Origin: Selaginella tamariscina
Taxonomy: Eukaryota > Streptophyta > Lycopodiopsida > Selaginellales > Selaginellaceae
Direction: 5' to 3'
Assembly: GCA_003024785.1 (NCBI GenBank)
Contig: PUQB01000555.1
Span: forward strand, 1-64,000
Length of the DNA: 64,000 nt
Below, piece by piece: positions 1-16,499 of the stretch (positions within the stretch are counted from its first letter, which is position 1; each line of letters opens with the position of its first letter). The notes beneath the pieces were generated by a model. It made no database searches, was not told where the DNA came from, and saw only the letters and a program-made list of their open reading frames with translations. The translations under genes and the position numbers were made by a program.

Positions 1-685
1 AGAATCTCCAATCAAATTTTGTTCTTCATAGTATTATATTTTGGATATATATATATAAATACATATATCCACTGTCGGTGGTGAGTATAATATACGTATA
101 TTATATATACATACCTTTACTAGTAGAACGTGTTTTATTGCTGTGGCGGACCACCTCACAGCTGGCACTGAGAGCAACTTCTATCATTCAACCAATCTAC
201 ACACATGCACACACGCATCCACGTACGTATATGCATATTATATTACATATATATATTAAATATACATATTAATATATTTCATTGTTAGTTAAATATCGGG
301 TTTTCGATATTCAAAACTGCCAGAATCGTGCTTCGACACTGTAAATATATTATAATATACACAAAGAATGTCCCCAACTATGCATCAAGTTATACACTTT
401 CTGTGGTTCCTTATATGTATATGTAAAGTATCCTTTAATGTATATGTGAATACACTTTGTTAGTGCTGATCCCTGTCTCTCTCTCTCACACACACAGGCA
501 TGCATTTGTGGATTCCTGGAGTATAGAAAAAGACACCGCGTGGTCCCACGCACACACACATATACACACAATAATGTACACCAAACACAATTGATGTAAG
601 ACATGTTAACGAGATACTTTACATAATGATACACAGGAGCATATAGATACAGACAAAATCTCATCCCTTTCAAGACAAACATCCT

Positions 686-826
686 TCAAAATACATACAC
701 ATCATCTGTATACACACTCTTTGCAGCTCTCACCACTTCCTCCTCACTTAAATCCCACGAACAATTAACTTCCTGCTCAGAACATCTATATCCACACCTT
801 CTACTCCTACACACGCCACATTGTGT

Positions 827-901
<75 letters not shown>

Positions 902-1049
902 GGGGGAGAGACCTTTCATTCCTGATAGAAGCCTGTGCATTTTTGTCCTGCAGCTCCTGCAATCTAAGTTGACTTGTAAAACAATAAGCTGATCAAGAAC
1001 AAATTAGATTGTTATTAAATATATGCAAAATATAGTGTACCTGACTCAT
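686..1049 (-). CDS. Small HMA-domain (copper-chaperone-like) protein, three exons
   Basis: A heavy-metal-associated domain protein of about 64 residues can be assembled from three exons: a 9-bp first exon coding MSQ (1041-1049), exon 2 (913-988) and exon 3 (about 686-806). Exon 2 starts LIVLQVNLDCRSC and carries the metal-binding CxxC in the usual place after the first beta strand. Exon 3 continues with VEGVDIDVLSRKLIVRG and an acidic helix (DLSEEEVVRAAKSV). Splice sites are GT/AG and the phases fit (exon 2 is 25 codons plus one base). The frame breaks once near 755 at a GGG run. Intron 2 is almost entirely microsatellite. The beta-alpha-beta-beta-alpha layout and size match ATX1/HMP-type metallochaperones, which bind Cu or similar ions through CxxC; no CaaX box is seen. 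The metal and partner cannot be told from sequence. Confidence 0.6.
828..899. repeat. Compound (TG)n(TA)n(GA)n microsatellite
   Basis: An uninterrupted run of TG, then TA, then GA dinucleotides fills most of the second intron of the HMA gene. The long Ser-Leu and Ile-Tyr stretches it encodes when translated are not protein. Confidence 0.95.
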
Positions 1050-1344
1050 GGTTATGCAGAATCAACGTAAAATTGATTTCAATTAGCAAGACAGTGAACT
1101 TCACAACCATATATATATACATATATATTCAGGTGCGTTGTATGTTCCTTGTATGCAGGAAATTGCCACACGCTGCTGCGTGTGTGACCAACCTTACCCC
1201 CAGGACTTTCTAGTCAATGTTCCTGTTGAACATTGAACATTCTCGAGGATTGACAAAATCTGCATGTCTATATGTACGTATATGTGTATACATACATTAT
1301 ACTATGTACGTGTACACCAAGCTCACTGCATTAAATTCACATTG

Positions 1345-3694
1345 TTACAAGACTTTTGGTGTACTTATGTTGCATAGCTCAGGTATTCTCACAATATAAA
1401 TCTGATCTCCTACATGGTCATCTCCATATACATCTTGATTTCTATACCATGTCCACAATGCATGGGTTGCATTCTTCACCTGATATAAATAACATGAGTA
1501 TTTAAACAATATAATATTGAGACATAAAATGTTCATATAGAAACATAGTAATTACCCCGAGTATTCCGTGACCAAGCTTCCATCACGAATAGCACTCCAT
1601 TCAGGTTGGCTGCTGTAGCAAAACTGATTTGCAGCAGGTCCTGTAATATATATTTGTTTTTAATACGAGATATTCTTTATATGGTCCATGCGTGCGTGTG
1701 TGTGTAAACTATTAATACTTGCCCGATGTGAAGTTTTTAGCACATATGCCTCCGTATTGTGGAGTATTATCAGTTGGTTTGGGGCATTTGCCTGGATCAT
1801 CTGCATGTTCAACATCTACTCTCTCAATGTTTCCTCCATCTCCTATAGTGATGTAAACTGGACCACACTTCATCAAGCTGGTAGTTGTAACACGGTTCAT
1901 TCTTTCGTATGCATGTACCTAAGACAAAACAAACGTTTTATGTTTTCTCGTGTGTGTGTGTAAGTTGCAGGCACATAAGTTGCGTGCCAAGCCGGAGATC
2001 GCCCACCGCAACGACTTGAGTTGGCAGGACATGAATATCTCTCTCTCTCTCTCTTCTCTCCACGCGCGCGCGCGCACACACACACACTCACTCACGTGCC
2101 CATTGAACACAATATCGATCCCATTCCTATAAAGGAGATCCTCCATTTCAATCTTCATGCACTCGGCTTCTCTATAATGAGAGCTGTAACTGTTGTACCA
2201 AGGTGCATGCAAGAAGCGACACCCATGGAGTCACATCACGCTCGACTTTCTCGAGGTCCTGTTTTCAACCAAACATACTGACTCCCTGCAAAACAGATTA
2301 GCTACCTTAGTACACGGCACGAGTGTATATGTATGCATACACATACACACGCACATGTGTGTGTGTGTGTGTGTACAAATGTGATAGGATACGGTAAACG
2401 TAACCTGTTTTGTTGAAGTCAACATAAGCACCAAGCATGATGAAATGTATGCCCCAGCGTTAAACGAGTAATATAAGTTCGATTTCGATCCACTTTCCTC
2501 AGAAGGAACTGCAAACCTCGCATTGTATGACTCGAATGTCTTTCCAAATATTTGAGGCTCAATCTCGTGGTTTCCCTCTATAACCATCATTGGCACCTTT
2601 GATACTAATGGCTCCATAAATCTGTAGGTGTGTGCGTGTGTGTGCGTGTGAGGAGAGAGAGTTCTTATCTGTTACCTTCCCCAATGATCCCAGTGAGGTT
2701 GATAAGTTTCACGGATAGGAGCGTGTGGGAAGGAGCAGGAGAAGCAGGAAGATCCAGTACCGTTGGTGATGTATTGATCAGCATATGTTAGGTCCCCAAC
2801 CATGAGGAGAAGAGACGGATATTTCTAATCACATGTTGTATGGTTGTACTCGAGTTGTAAGTTAGTCCCAAGTCTCCAACAACTGCAACCTTTTGCGGGA
2901 TATCCAGACGCGCTCGAAGAGGGCATCGTTGTAAACTCCAGTTCCTCACTCATCGTCTCCGGGGAACTCCCACACCGGTAGTAATACTTAGTAGAACTCC
3001 TCAACCCTGAAGAGAATTAGCGGGACACGTGGAGAACTGTGTGCGTGTGTTTCTTACCCTTGAGTTGGGACATGGTGAATATAACCTGAGGTATAGTTGA
3101 GAAGACCTTCAAATGGATATAAACTGGCTATACACACTGGGAGAACCATATGCAGTGAAGTTGTAACTCCTGGGTTTAGTCCCATATTGGACTATGCTTA
3201 TGACTTGGCTAGTGTTAAGTGGAACCACGTCTTTCCCCATTTGATAATCTCCTGTGTATAGGTAAAACAAAATAGGGAACTCTTGTTAACAATCATACTC
3301 TACATCATCTACGTACATATACATACATATACAAATGCAGGTTGGTAGAGAAACGACACATATACACATACGTAATTTTACAAGCCAGCCGTCAAAGCGT
3401 GACTCACACGTGTGGCATCTAATATTTCTTAGTTTTGTTTTGTAATTACCTGATATCCAGGAGACCCAAACTGAAGTGGGAGAAGCAATGGATAAAGAAA
3501 TCTGTTCGGGGAAGAAGACGGGCCTCTTTCTCTGTAATCTCGGGTCCGTGGGCGGTAGATCGTCTGTCCCAGCTCGCAATGGAAGGATCGACGGGCACCG
3601 TGACGGGCTTGAAAGGCCCCTCCAGTGTAGTTGGGACACATACAACTCCGACATAGCATAGCGTAACAACCAACAAACCAATAATGGATTTCAT
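1345..3694 (-). CDS. Purple acid phosphatase, PAP15/PAP23-like (phytase group)
   Basis: A secreted metallophosphoesterase in about eight exons. The start (3692-3694) is chosen because it opens a signal peptide, MKSIIGLLVVTLCYVGVVC, followed by the TLEGPFKPVTVP motif typical of PAP15-group proteins. In order one can read PEQISLSIASPTSVWVSWISG, a VGDLGLTYNSSTT block (first metal Asp), GDLTYADQY (second Asp and the Tyr giving the purple colour), EGNHEIEPQ (Asn and His), WHAPWYNSYSSHYREAE and FNGHV (His ligands), CGPVYITIGDGGN, and a C-terminal end WTWYRNQD...VGDQIYIVR with a Cys just before the stop. The last motif is shared with PAP15/PAP23, whose known members hydrolyse phytate and other phosphate esters. 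All metal ligands are visible, but the reading frame shifts at least four times (for example near 3155, 2800 and 2430), mostly in homopolymers. Confidence 0.88.
2038..2092. repeat. (CT)n-(CG)n-(CA)n tract in a PAP intron
   Basis: A polypyrimidine CT run passes into CGCGCGCGCGCG and then CACACACA. Alternating purine-pyrimidine tracts of this kind can adopt Z-DNA. It lies in an intron of the purple acid phosphatase gene. Confidence 0.85.
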
Positions 3695-4005
3695 TAGCTG
3701 TCTGTATAACCTACTAACTACACACTCTCGGAATGTCTTGGTGCTTAGTTCGCTCCGCACAACCTTAAATACTTAGGTGCGGGCTCGATTCCGGTGAAAA
3801 ACTTTAGAGTTTAGGGGTTCAAATATATTAAATTTGTTAAACACCGTGTGTTTAGGGTTCTTCCGGATGCGCAGCTGAGGACGAGCAGCGTGTGCGTGTG
3901 TGTCGATGGAGCAGGAGGAAACCGCGTGGATCCGTCCTCATCTGCCGCGAGGTTTGATTCCTGAATTTCAAACACACACACACACACACACATTAAAATG
4001 AATTA
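3695..4005. other. Intergenic, divergent between PAP and the next gene
   Basis: No gene seen. It holds the 5' flank of the phosphatase gene, scraps resembling RNA polymerase III B boxes (GGCTCGATTCC near 3781, GAGGTTTGATTCC near 3950) and a (CA)n run at 3971-3991. The B-box-like scraps may be the remains of a tRNA-derived SINE; this is weak. Confidence 0.4.
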
Positions 4006-4054
4006 TTGAAATTTGAAATAAAATATGTGTACAGAAACAGTAGCAGAAAGAATA

Positions 4055-5325
4055 AAATGCTTGAGAATATACAGAGTATCATCAGTCACCATGTGGAGAA
4101 TGCAGTATCTGGATTACAACGACTTGCTTATGAGAGCCCTGAAATGCAAACACTTAGGTCCTCTCGACAGGTATTCTATTCTGTGTGTGTGTGAGAGAGA
4201 GATATTAATAGTCAGAGTTTTCTGCGTATACCACACGGACAAACACTACCTATACGCTTGATATCCTACATATACGGATTATATTTAGTACAGAATGCAC
4301 ATGGAGATCAAGGCGAGGAAGGTATTCCATGGAGGGACTTGTACATGTAGAGTGGACACCAAAAGAGCTTTGTGTTAAATTCAGACAGCAAATGGAGGGC
4401 TATCAACTGGGTGCTAACTTTGAGGTACTAAGAACGGAGGTACTAATAACACACACGCACGCACGCACGCACACAGACACACAGACACACACAGACACGC
4501 TTGTTTGCTTATCTCTTTGCAGTTTGATGGGATTCGGGAGCACGGTTGCAACACTAAATTGTGTTTAAACCAGCTGGGAATCAGCCAAGATGGAAAATAA
4601 TGTTTGAGCCAAGCAAGGAGATATCCGTCTAATAACAAGGAAAATTTCGATCGGCCCTTCTTAGTTTTCAGGTGAGCATTCCGGGACAAGTCATGCTACA
4701 CAAACACACAGAAACATATATACATTCTTACTTTGTTAATGATTATTGTCCTCTTACAGATCGGATTAGGACATGATTTCCACAGTAAGCGAACAGGGTG
4801 GAAATGGCGACTCACTTCATCTCTGGGTGACAGTTGGCCTGCACAAATCAAGCAAAAAACAAGGTTTCCCATTTGTCCTGGCTTCGATGTTAGAATCGGT
4901 TGGAATGCAGAATATGTCCTCCCTGACGTGCACGGGTAATCTATATATGTATATGCATATCCACACGCACACACAGACACATACAGACACGTGTAAGTGA
5001 GTGTATATGTGTGTGCGTGTTGTGTACAGGTCCATGGGAGTTGGAGAACCTCCGGTTGGCTTGGATTTGGGGCATTTACAAGCTTCATTGGATCGTGTAG
5101 AAGCCATATTCACGCATGTAACTTAGTTAAGGTAAATAAAACCTGGACTTGCACAAGTGAGTTTGCTCGAGTAGTAACGGTCAGTGATCAACTTGTCTCT
5201 GTTACTCTCGTTGCAGAAGTCATATGGATGTATCGCCATACATCCATATGTCTCCTGACCAGGACATTCAAGGCAAGAAGACCATGCTTTGTAGATCAAC
5301 GGCTTCACATATTAATGAATCTATA
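4055..5325 (+). CDS. Conserved multi-exon protein of unknown function
   Basis: Six exon-like open stretches in one orientation, bounded by GT/AG and separated by short SSR-rich introns: about 4060-4171 (HVENAVSGLQRLAYESPEMQ), 4292-4424 (HGDQGEEGIPWRDL, then VKFRQQMEGYQLGANFE), 4523-4672 (FDGIREHGCNTKLCLNQLGI and following), 4760-4936 (HDFHSKRTGWKWRLTSSLGD, then FPICPGFDVRIGWNAEYVLPD), 5030-5129 (SMGVGEPPVGLDLGHLQASL, then DRVEAIFTHV) and a short last exon after 5216. The Gly- and Trp-rich, alternating sequence looks like beta strands, as in a lipid-handling or beta-barrel-type plastid protein, but I do not recognise the family. Frames break in exon 2. It converges on the PPR gene. Confidence 0.5.
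5221..5250. repeat. Perfect 12-bp inverted repeat
   Basis: CATATGGATGTA and its reverse complement are separated by 6 bases, giving a clean small hairpin in the last exon of the unknown gene. Confidence 0.8.
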
Positions 5326-5395
5326 GCCTTAGAATTTTAACACTTTTGAGTTTGATTTTATTAAAGCTTTATGTTTCATTGTCCTAATCTCTGTA

Positions 5396-5640
5396 CTCTA
5401 TAACATGAACACTAATCTCCATCTACATGCGTGTGTGTGAGTGCATGGTTGTGCGTATCGTCGTTAGCGTCTGGTTGTTGTGTCTGCTAAGAAGATCTGA
5501 CTAGTCACAGTATTATAACATAAATAATATATAAGCTACATACACGTCCATTTGTGTGCGTACTATTAACTCTATGAACATAAATAAAACAAGAAGCTAC
5601 ATATTTATGCTTGTACATTATTGTATGTAGTATTTAAAAC
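5396..5640. repeat. Arm of a long-distance inverted repeat (mate at 14340-14600)
   Basis: This intergenic segment reappears, reverse-complemented, inside the second intron of NIP7. Shared blocks include the stretch around 5555-5600 (its reverse complement reads GTAGCTTCTTGTTTTATTTA in NIP7) and the block with CATGTAGATGGAG and GTTCATGTTATAGA. It lies just 3' of the PPR gene, whose coding exons are themselves partly duplicated in inverted orientation at 12.5-13.4 kb. No gene seen in 5330-5640. Confidence 0.75.
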
Positions 5641-5649
5641 ATGATAAGA

Positions 5650-10685
<5,036 letters not shown>

Positions 10686-12420
10686 CTTGTTCAACAGCCT
10701 AGGGTTTAGGGCTTAATCATAAATTTGACATATTTTTTTGTAAGAACGACAGAATTATTTAACTAAATAATTTAAATTTTATATTTAATTAGTGATAGTA
10801 TTTGTCATTCTATGCTCTTTTAATTTCATTTACCTGTTAAATGCATTATGAATAGAATATTTATAAATATTTATTAAGTTTAATTAACAATTTAAGCCTA
10901 AAATAATTAATATAATTAACCCATAAAATATTCTGAGAGATTCTTTTGCTAGAACTTGACATCAGGTTTTATTTATTATCTTTCATTTAAAATATCAATT
11001 AATAAAATTAATTTTCTTTTGATATATAAAATTTTAAATTATCTTCGATAAAAGAAAATGGTTAAAAAAAAAAAAATCGTACTCGTGTATCAAGTTAAAT
11101 ATGGCTTGTAAGGTAACTACGTACCATAGTTCTAATATAGTACTGCATATTAATCCATGTGTACTATGTTTTGCTGTGTTAGGCGCCATAGTAATAATTA
11201 TTAAATGTTTTCAAGGTCACCTTAATATCAGTTTTATCGATTCCTTTTCATTGATATATTCAATTATAAGTTTAGATATCTAAAAAAGTCGAAGAATATT
11301 CCTTTTTTTTGTATATTTAAAAATATATATTAATTATTATTAAATTTAATATTTTTTAAAAATATTTCTTTTATTATAGGCATTAAAGTAGTCAGGATGG
11401 AAGGGCAATCTAATCGTATCAAAAATTATTTATTCCATTTGATATTGTTTGAAATGTATTAGAGTAGCTGATTATTGGAGTTGAATTTATAAAATTCAAT
11501 TCAGACTCTAAATTAAAAGAAAATGATTATGATACTTATTTAAATGTATTAAAGAAGTCGAGCGACTGCAAAATTAAATTTATCAAAGTTAAAATCGTTA
11601 AATTTTAAATTAACTCTGTTATACTAAGGACTTTAGATTTGATTTAGATTTGAGAGTTTTTGGTTTTGATAAATAATTTTACAGTCGTCTGATTTTTTTT
11701 ATGTATTTAAATAAGCATTATAATTATTTTTCTTAATTTAAAATCTGGATTAGATTTTATAAATTTAACTGTAGTTATTTGACTCTTTAATATATATTCA
11801 AATTGGGTAAATCGATTTTTTATATGGTACACCTCGTACTCTTATATATATATTATCTTTTAACCCTGATTCGAGATATAAAATGTTTTTATAATTAAAC
11901 TTAAAAAGAATATTCTTATGATTTCTAAGAGAGAGAACTAAATAAATAAAATTATATATGTGCGTGTGTGTGAATCAGAAAAATAAATAAATAAAACCTA
12001 AAAGATTATTCTTATGATTAAACGTTTATAGATGTGTGTATATGAATTTATGGATGACATATTAGATGGCAATTGTTCTGTTTACTTACATAAACATGTC
12101 TGTAGGTATAAGTCTATCCTATCTAATTTGCACACTTACATTTAATAATAAGTTGTAAGCGTTTGTTCATTTATATATATGTGTGTGTGTGTGTTAATAC
12201 TAGTACATAAAATCTTAAATGTTTATCTAGGGTTTTTTCTCCCATACAACACGTTAATTAATGGGTTTTGTAAAGCACATGAGCTCTTTTAAGAAATGAA
12301 AGTATTAAAAGGTAATTCTAACTTAAAATGACATATAATATTAAAACACATTTAAAAGCAATCATAAACATAATCTATATATTAGTATATAATTACTATA
12401 TGAGATACATTATATTTTGT
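10686..12420. other. AT-rich intergenic region
   Basis: About 1.7 kb without a convincing gene. At 10699-10713 lies AGGGTTTAGGG, a telo-box-type element just upstream of the PPR start. Between 11458 and 11800 is a long imperfect inverted repeat (listed separately). The rest is AT-rich with short TG runs. Confidence 0.7.
11458..11800. repeat. MITE-like imperfect inverted repeat
   Basis: The left half (11458-11610) and right half (11655-11800) are inverted, diverged copies. ATACTTATTTAAATGTATTA on the left pairs with TATGTATTTAAATAAGCATT on the right, and GTCGAGCGACTGCAAAATTA pairs with TAATTTTACAGTCGTCTGAT. The size (about 340 bp), AT-richness and position in a gene-poor gap fit a decayed foldback or MITE element. 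No flanking target duplication was identified. Confidence 0.55.
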
Positions 12421-12479
12421 AATGAATAATAGCATATATACATTTAAATGTTTGAATATAAAAGACTATTGCAGCTATA

Positions 12480-13380
12480 ATGTCTGTTCAGGACGTGTTC
12501 CCAACATTGTAACATACATGACCATCGTTCATGTATTCTGCAGAGTTGGACGTGCTTTTAAAGGACATGTGAGTACATACATTTCTCTCTCTCTCTCTCT
12601 AAGTGACCTTTGACTAGATGTTGGTGAAGGAAATGCACAATAAGAAAATTTCACCAATATTTACATACAGTGCAGTGATCTCGAGGCTTGGCAAGGTGCA
12701 TATGTATATATATAAACCTACATGAACGCGAGCAATTAAACGTATTGTAGCCTGTTTATGTGTTTGTATATATCTCTATGCGCGCGCGTGTGCGTTAGAT
12801 ATACACATAAGACGTACTGTGTAAAAATCTGACACGCTTATAGATGGTTTGGTTGTTTACAACACAATCATAAGTGGGCTCTGTAAAGCGGATATTAGAG
12901 ATAGATTACCTTATGTACATTTCTCCAGTAAGTTAACTATATAGAATAGCCTTGTGCATAAATAAATAAATTATGTCTAACTATAGGCTGGAGGAAACGA
13001 GGAGTAATGGTTGCTTGCCGAATATGATCACCTACGGCATTATAATTAATGGATTTTGCAAAGCTGGGATGGCCGTACAAGGTTTTCTTTGAGGCCGTAC
13101 ATGAGGATATTCTAACGGATGAGTATTGTCTTGTTAAAGTACGTAAGTTCCCGTAAGGGCGTGTGTGTATATATATATATATGGCTTTTATGTATAACCT
13201 CTATACATATTTATTACAACTGCTATAGATATTATATATATATTCCAGTCCATTACTTGACGTCCTATATAGATAGTACTTTCTACAGTCGAACACATGA
13301 GGCAAAGAGTGTACTTGACACACAAAAAGCGTATTTAAGAAGGCGACGGGAAAATGGGGAATCATAAACGTGACACAATC
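12480..13380 (+). pseudogene. Inverted, truncated copy of the PPR gene
   Basis: Exons and introns of the minus-strand PPR gene reappear here on the plus strand in the same relative order but shortened. 12490-12570 repeats GRVPNIVTYMTIVHVFCRVG (matching the exon near 8299-8230). 12610-12700 repeats the KEMHNKRISPT exon and part of its intron. 12840-12920 and 12980-13110 repeat the exons near 7900 and 7700, including NGCLPN and INGFCKAGMA. 13290-13330 matches EAKSVLDT of the 7.3 kb exon, and 13350-13370 matches the segment near 6725. Stops, deletions and missing exons make it non-coding. Confidence 0.85.
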
Positions 13381-13653
13381 TCGAAGGGAAGGTGTGTGTG
13401 TGGGTGATTTAACTACATATTGGCTCACATACATACAGATAAACTGATGTATGTATTGTGTATAGATAAACTGATGCGTGCATGTATACATAGACGTGTA
13501 TATAAACTGATTTGTTTGAACAGAGGGCATCGAACGATCGTGCATAAGGGACCAGCAGGCTTCAATCTATTATGTTTTATGTTTTATGAAAACAACAATA
13601 AATCAACGGCTGAAATCTTTTCCATCGGACGGGTGAAAAAACCCCTAAGGAAA

Positions 13654-13667
13654 CAGGGTTTAGGGTT
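13654..13667 (+). promoter_or_regulatory. Telo-box-like AGGGTTTAGGGTT upstream of NIP7
   Basis: A double TTTAGGG-type unit lies 8 bp before the NIP7 ATG. Telo-boxes (AAACCCTA) are known in promoters of plant translation and ribosome-biogenesis genes, which fits NIP7. Function here is inferred from position. Confidence 0.5.
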
Positions 13668-13674
13668 CCTGGGA

Positions 13675-14898
13675 ATGAGGCCGCTGGACGAGCAAGAGAC
13701 GACGGTGGTCTTCGAGAAGCTGCACAAATTCGTGGGGAGCAATCTCCGGCAGATCGTAGAGCGCAAGGATCCACCACATCCAGCAGGTACTGCTTCCGCC
13801 TCCACAAGCAGCGTATATACTATGTTAGCGAGATCTTGTCAAGAAGGCCACCAATGTCTCCCGAGAGAAGCTTGTCTCCCTTCGGCATATGCATCGGTAA
13901 GTCCCCGATGCGCACAGATTTGTGTCCATAGATGGCGATTGCCATATGCCCAGATTAGGCATTTGCATTGTATATGTACCATGCTGCTGCTTTTGTGCGT
14001 ATGGCGTTTTCCCTGAGCTTAACAACTTACATGTAATCGTATTGCTAGGCAAGTATACGAAGAGCGGAAAGTTCCATCTTACTGTGACTGCGTTGGATCT
14101 TCTGGCTGCACATGCCAAGCACAAAGTCTGGCTCAAGTCCTCTGCTGAAATGTCTTTCCTTTACGGCAATAACGTTCTCAAGAGTGGTCTTGGTCGCATT
14201 ACAGGTAATTCTTTCTTGCTTGTTTGTTCGTTGCGTGCGTGTGGCGAGAGAGAGAGGACTTACATATTAATATTGCTACAAATTAGATATTAATATTGCT
14301 ACAAATCTGGATGTATATTTATTTATGCACAAAATACAGAGACGTGTACATGTACAATGGTAATGTATAGGCATACATATGTAGCTTCTTGTTTTATTTA
14401 TGTTCATAGAGTTAATAGTACGCAGACAAATGGAGAGAGGTGAATTGTGTCTGTGTCTCTGTAGCTTATATTCTTTATGTTATCATACTGTGACTAGGCA
14501 GGTCTTCTTGACACAACTACGACGATACAAACAACCATCTACATGCGTCCACGCACGCATGTAGATGGAGAATGGTGTTCATGTTATAGATTATATTATT
14601 GTGGTTAGTCAACTCTGATCTGTTAGCGTACAGATTTTCTGATATATATAATTCATGTTAAAAACGTATATGATCAATATATTAATGTTATTTAATTAAT
14701 AATTGTATATAATGTTGTTTTGCAGAAAACACTCCGCAGTACGAGGGCGTGGTGATATATTCTCAGTCGGATATTCCATTGGGATTTGGATTAGCAGCTA
14801 AATCCACTAATGAGTGCCGTAAACTGGATCCTAATGACATTGTTGCTTTGCACCAGGCTGACGTTGGAGAATACCTCCGTCTCGAGGATGACGTGTAA
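13675..14898 (+). CDS. NIP7: 60S ribosome subunit biogenesis protein NIP7 homolog
   Basis: A pre-60S assembly factor with a C-terminal PUA RNA-binding domain that acts in nucleolar pre-rRNA processing. The start is [20 protein letters not shown], matching the family N terminus. Exon 1 runs to about 13889 and needs frame shifts to read [15 protein letters not shown]. Exon 2 (14050-14205) encodes [20 protein letters not shown] and [16 protein letters not shown]. Exon 3 (14726-14898) encodes [36 protein letters not shown] and [12 protein letters not shown], and ends DDV. The length, about 180 residues, is normal. The second intron contains the mate of an inverted repeat from 5.4 kb. The frame slips near 13788 and 13845. 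It lies in tandem with the 14-3-3 gene, 193 bp from this stop to the next ATG. Confidence 0.93.
14340..14600. repeat. Inverted-repeat arm inside NIP7 intron 2
   Basis: The reverse complement of 5396-5640. It also contains a small perfect hairpin, CCATCTACATGCG / CGCATGTAGATGG (about 14533-14567). Confidence 0.75.
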
Positions 14899-15090
14899 TA
14901 TCACAAATGAAAACCTTTTTGAATTAACTTATGTAACTAATTAAATGGTTACACGTAAATGCATAAACATGATCGACGGCTATGGATAGCCAGATGGGCG
15001 TTGAGGTTCGATTCCTGGGACAGCCGTCAAAGTTATACTAATGCTCAAAACCCTTAATCCGCCATAGCCAGGAGGGGGAAAGAAGAAGCT

Positions 15091-16495
15091 ATGGGGATAG
15101 AAAAGGAGCGCGAAAGTCACGTCTACGTCGCCAAGCTCGCTGAGCAAGCCGAACGCTATGACGGTAAGCGGAAAAATCCCGATTTGAAGCATTTTCTAGT
15201 CGGATCCGGAGCGATCCGGACGGGATTTCATGGGATTGAATCTGAGATCTGATGGGTATGTGTCGGATTTTGATGGGTTTATGCAGAGATGGTGGAATCC
15301 ATGAAGCGTGTTGCGAAGCTGGATGTGGAGCTCACCGTGGAGGAGCGCAACCTGCTGTCTGTTGGGTACAAGAATGTCATTGGTGCTCGTCGAGCTTCAT
15401 GGAGGATCCTTTCCTCTATCGAGCAGAAGGAAGAGAGTAAGGGAAATGAACAGAATGTGAAGCGTATCAAGGAATACCAGCACAAGGTCGAACAGGAGCT
15501 TTCTAAGATCTGTAATGATATCCTCACCATCATCGATGAGCATCTCCTCCCCGCCTCCACCAGCGGTGAATCCACTGTTTTCTACTATAAGATGTAAGTT
15601 TTACACGTACACACATGTATACACACCAACATACACTGGTTTCCGTAGGAAAGGGGACTATTTCCGGTACCTTGCGGAGTTTAAAACGGCGAACGAGAGA
15701 AAAGAGGCTGCGGATCAGTCGTTCAAATCTTATCAGGTAAATTAGGTTAAGATATCTTAACTATATTTTATTTTAACGTTTAAAGTCCTACATAGTCTTG
15801 ACTTGTATGTATTACTTGTTATTTAATGACTTTTACGCGCATGTTCTGGTTGACCTCGTTATATCTTTAACGCGATTAAACAGGCTGCTACAGACACTGC
15901 TGCTACTGATCTTGCCCCAACACATCCTATTCGTCTCGGACTTGCATTGAACTTCTCTGTGTTCTACTACGAGATCCTGAATTCACCTGACCGGTAAGCA
16001 CGCGATGTATGCATGTATACACACATGCATGTGTTTAGAGATTTATACGGTACATACACATCAAGATTTGGATTGCTTTTACAGGTTGTAGATAAGATTC
16101 CTGTCTATTTATTGTCTTATATATTCTGTACTATGTTTGTACGTGCATGCACGTGAGTTGTATATATATGTGTATAACGTTTTGTTGCAGAGCATGCCAC
16201 CTGGCTAAACAAGCCTTTGACGAGGCCATTGCTGAGCTGGATACCTTAAGTGAGGAGTCTTACAAGGATAGCACACTGATCATGCAGCTGCTAAAGATAA
16301 TTTAACTCTCTGGACTTCTGATTTACAAGAAGATGGAGGTATTTTAAACAGAGTTAGTATAATTTGTATATTCATTGTAATTGTGCCGCATCTGTATATG
16401 CGTGTATCCATACATACGAATTCCTTAATTTTACAGTTGAAGAAGCAGCCAAGGAGAGGCCAATAATACTGGAAAACCCGAAGCTGAGGTCGTAA
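15091..16495 (+). CDS. 14-3-3 protein, epsilon-type
   Basis: A phosphoserine/threonine-binding adaptor that dimerises and regulates client kinases, transcription factors and proton pumps. Exons: 15091-15162 ([20 protein letters not shown]), 15286-15596 ([37 protein letters not shown]), 15650-15735 ([11 protein letters not shown]), 15884-15992 ([20 protein letters not shown]), 16191-16340 ([32 protein letters not shown]) and 16438-16495. Both family signatures, [10 protein letters not shown] and [20 protein letters not shown], are present, the second broken by a one-base loss at an AAA run near 16298. The residues binding the phosphate (Lys, Arg, Arg, Tyr) are in conserved blocks. The spread of introns and the sequence fit the plant epsilon group. 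The C-terminal tail is short. Confidence 0.93.
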
Positions 16496-16499
16496 AACT

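Noticed and set aside
14975-15028. tRNA-like segment: 7-bp stem GACGGCT/AGCCGTC and a B-box GGTTCGATTCC
   Set aside because: Only 54 nt, no full D arm or anticodon arm and an imperfect T stem; at most a SINE relic in the 5' leader of the 14-3-3 gene.
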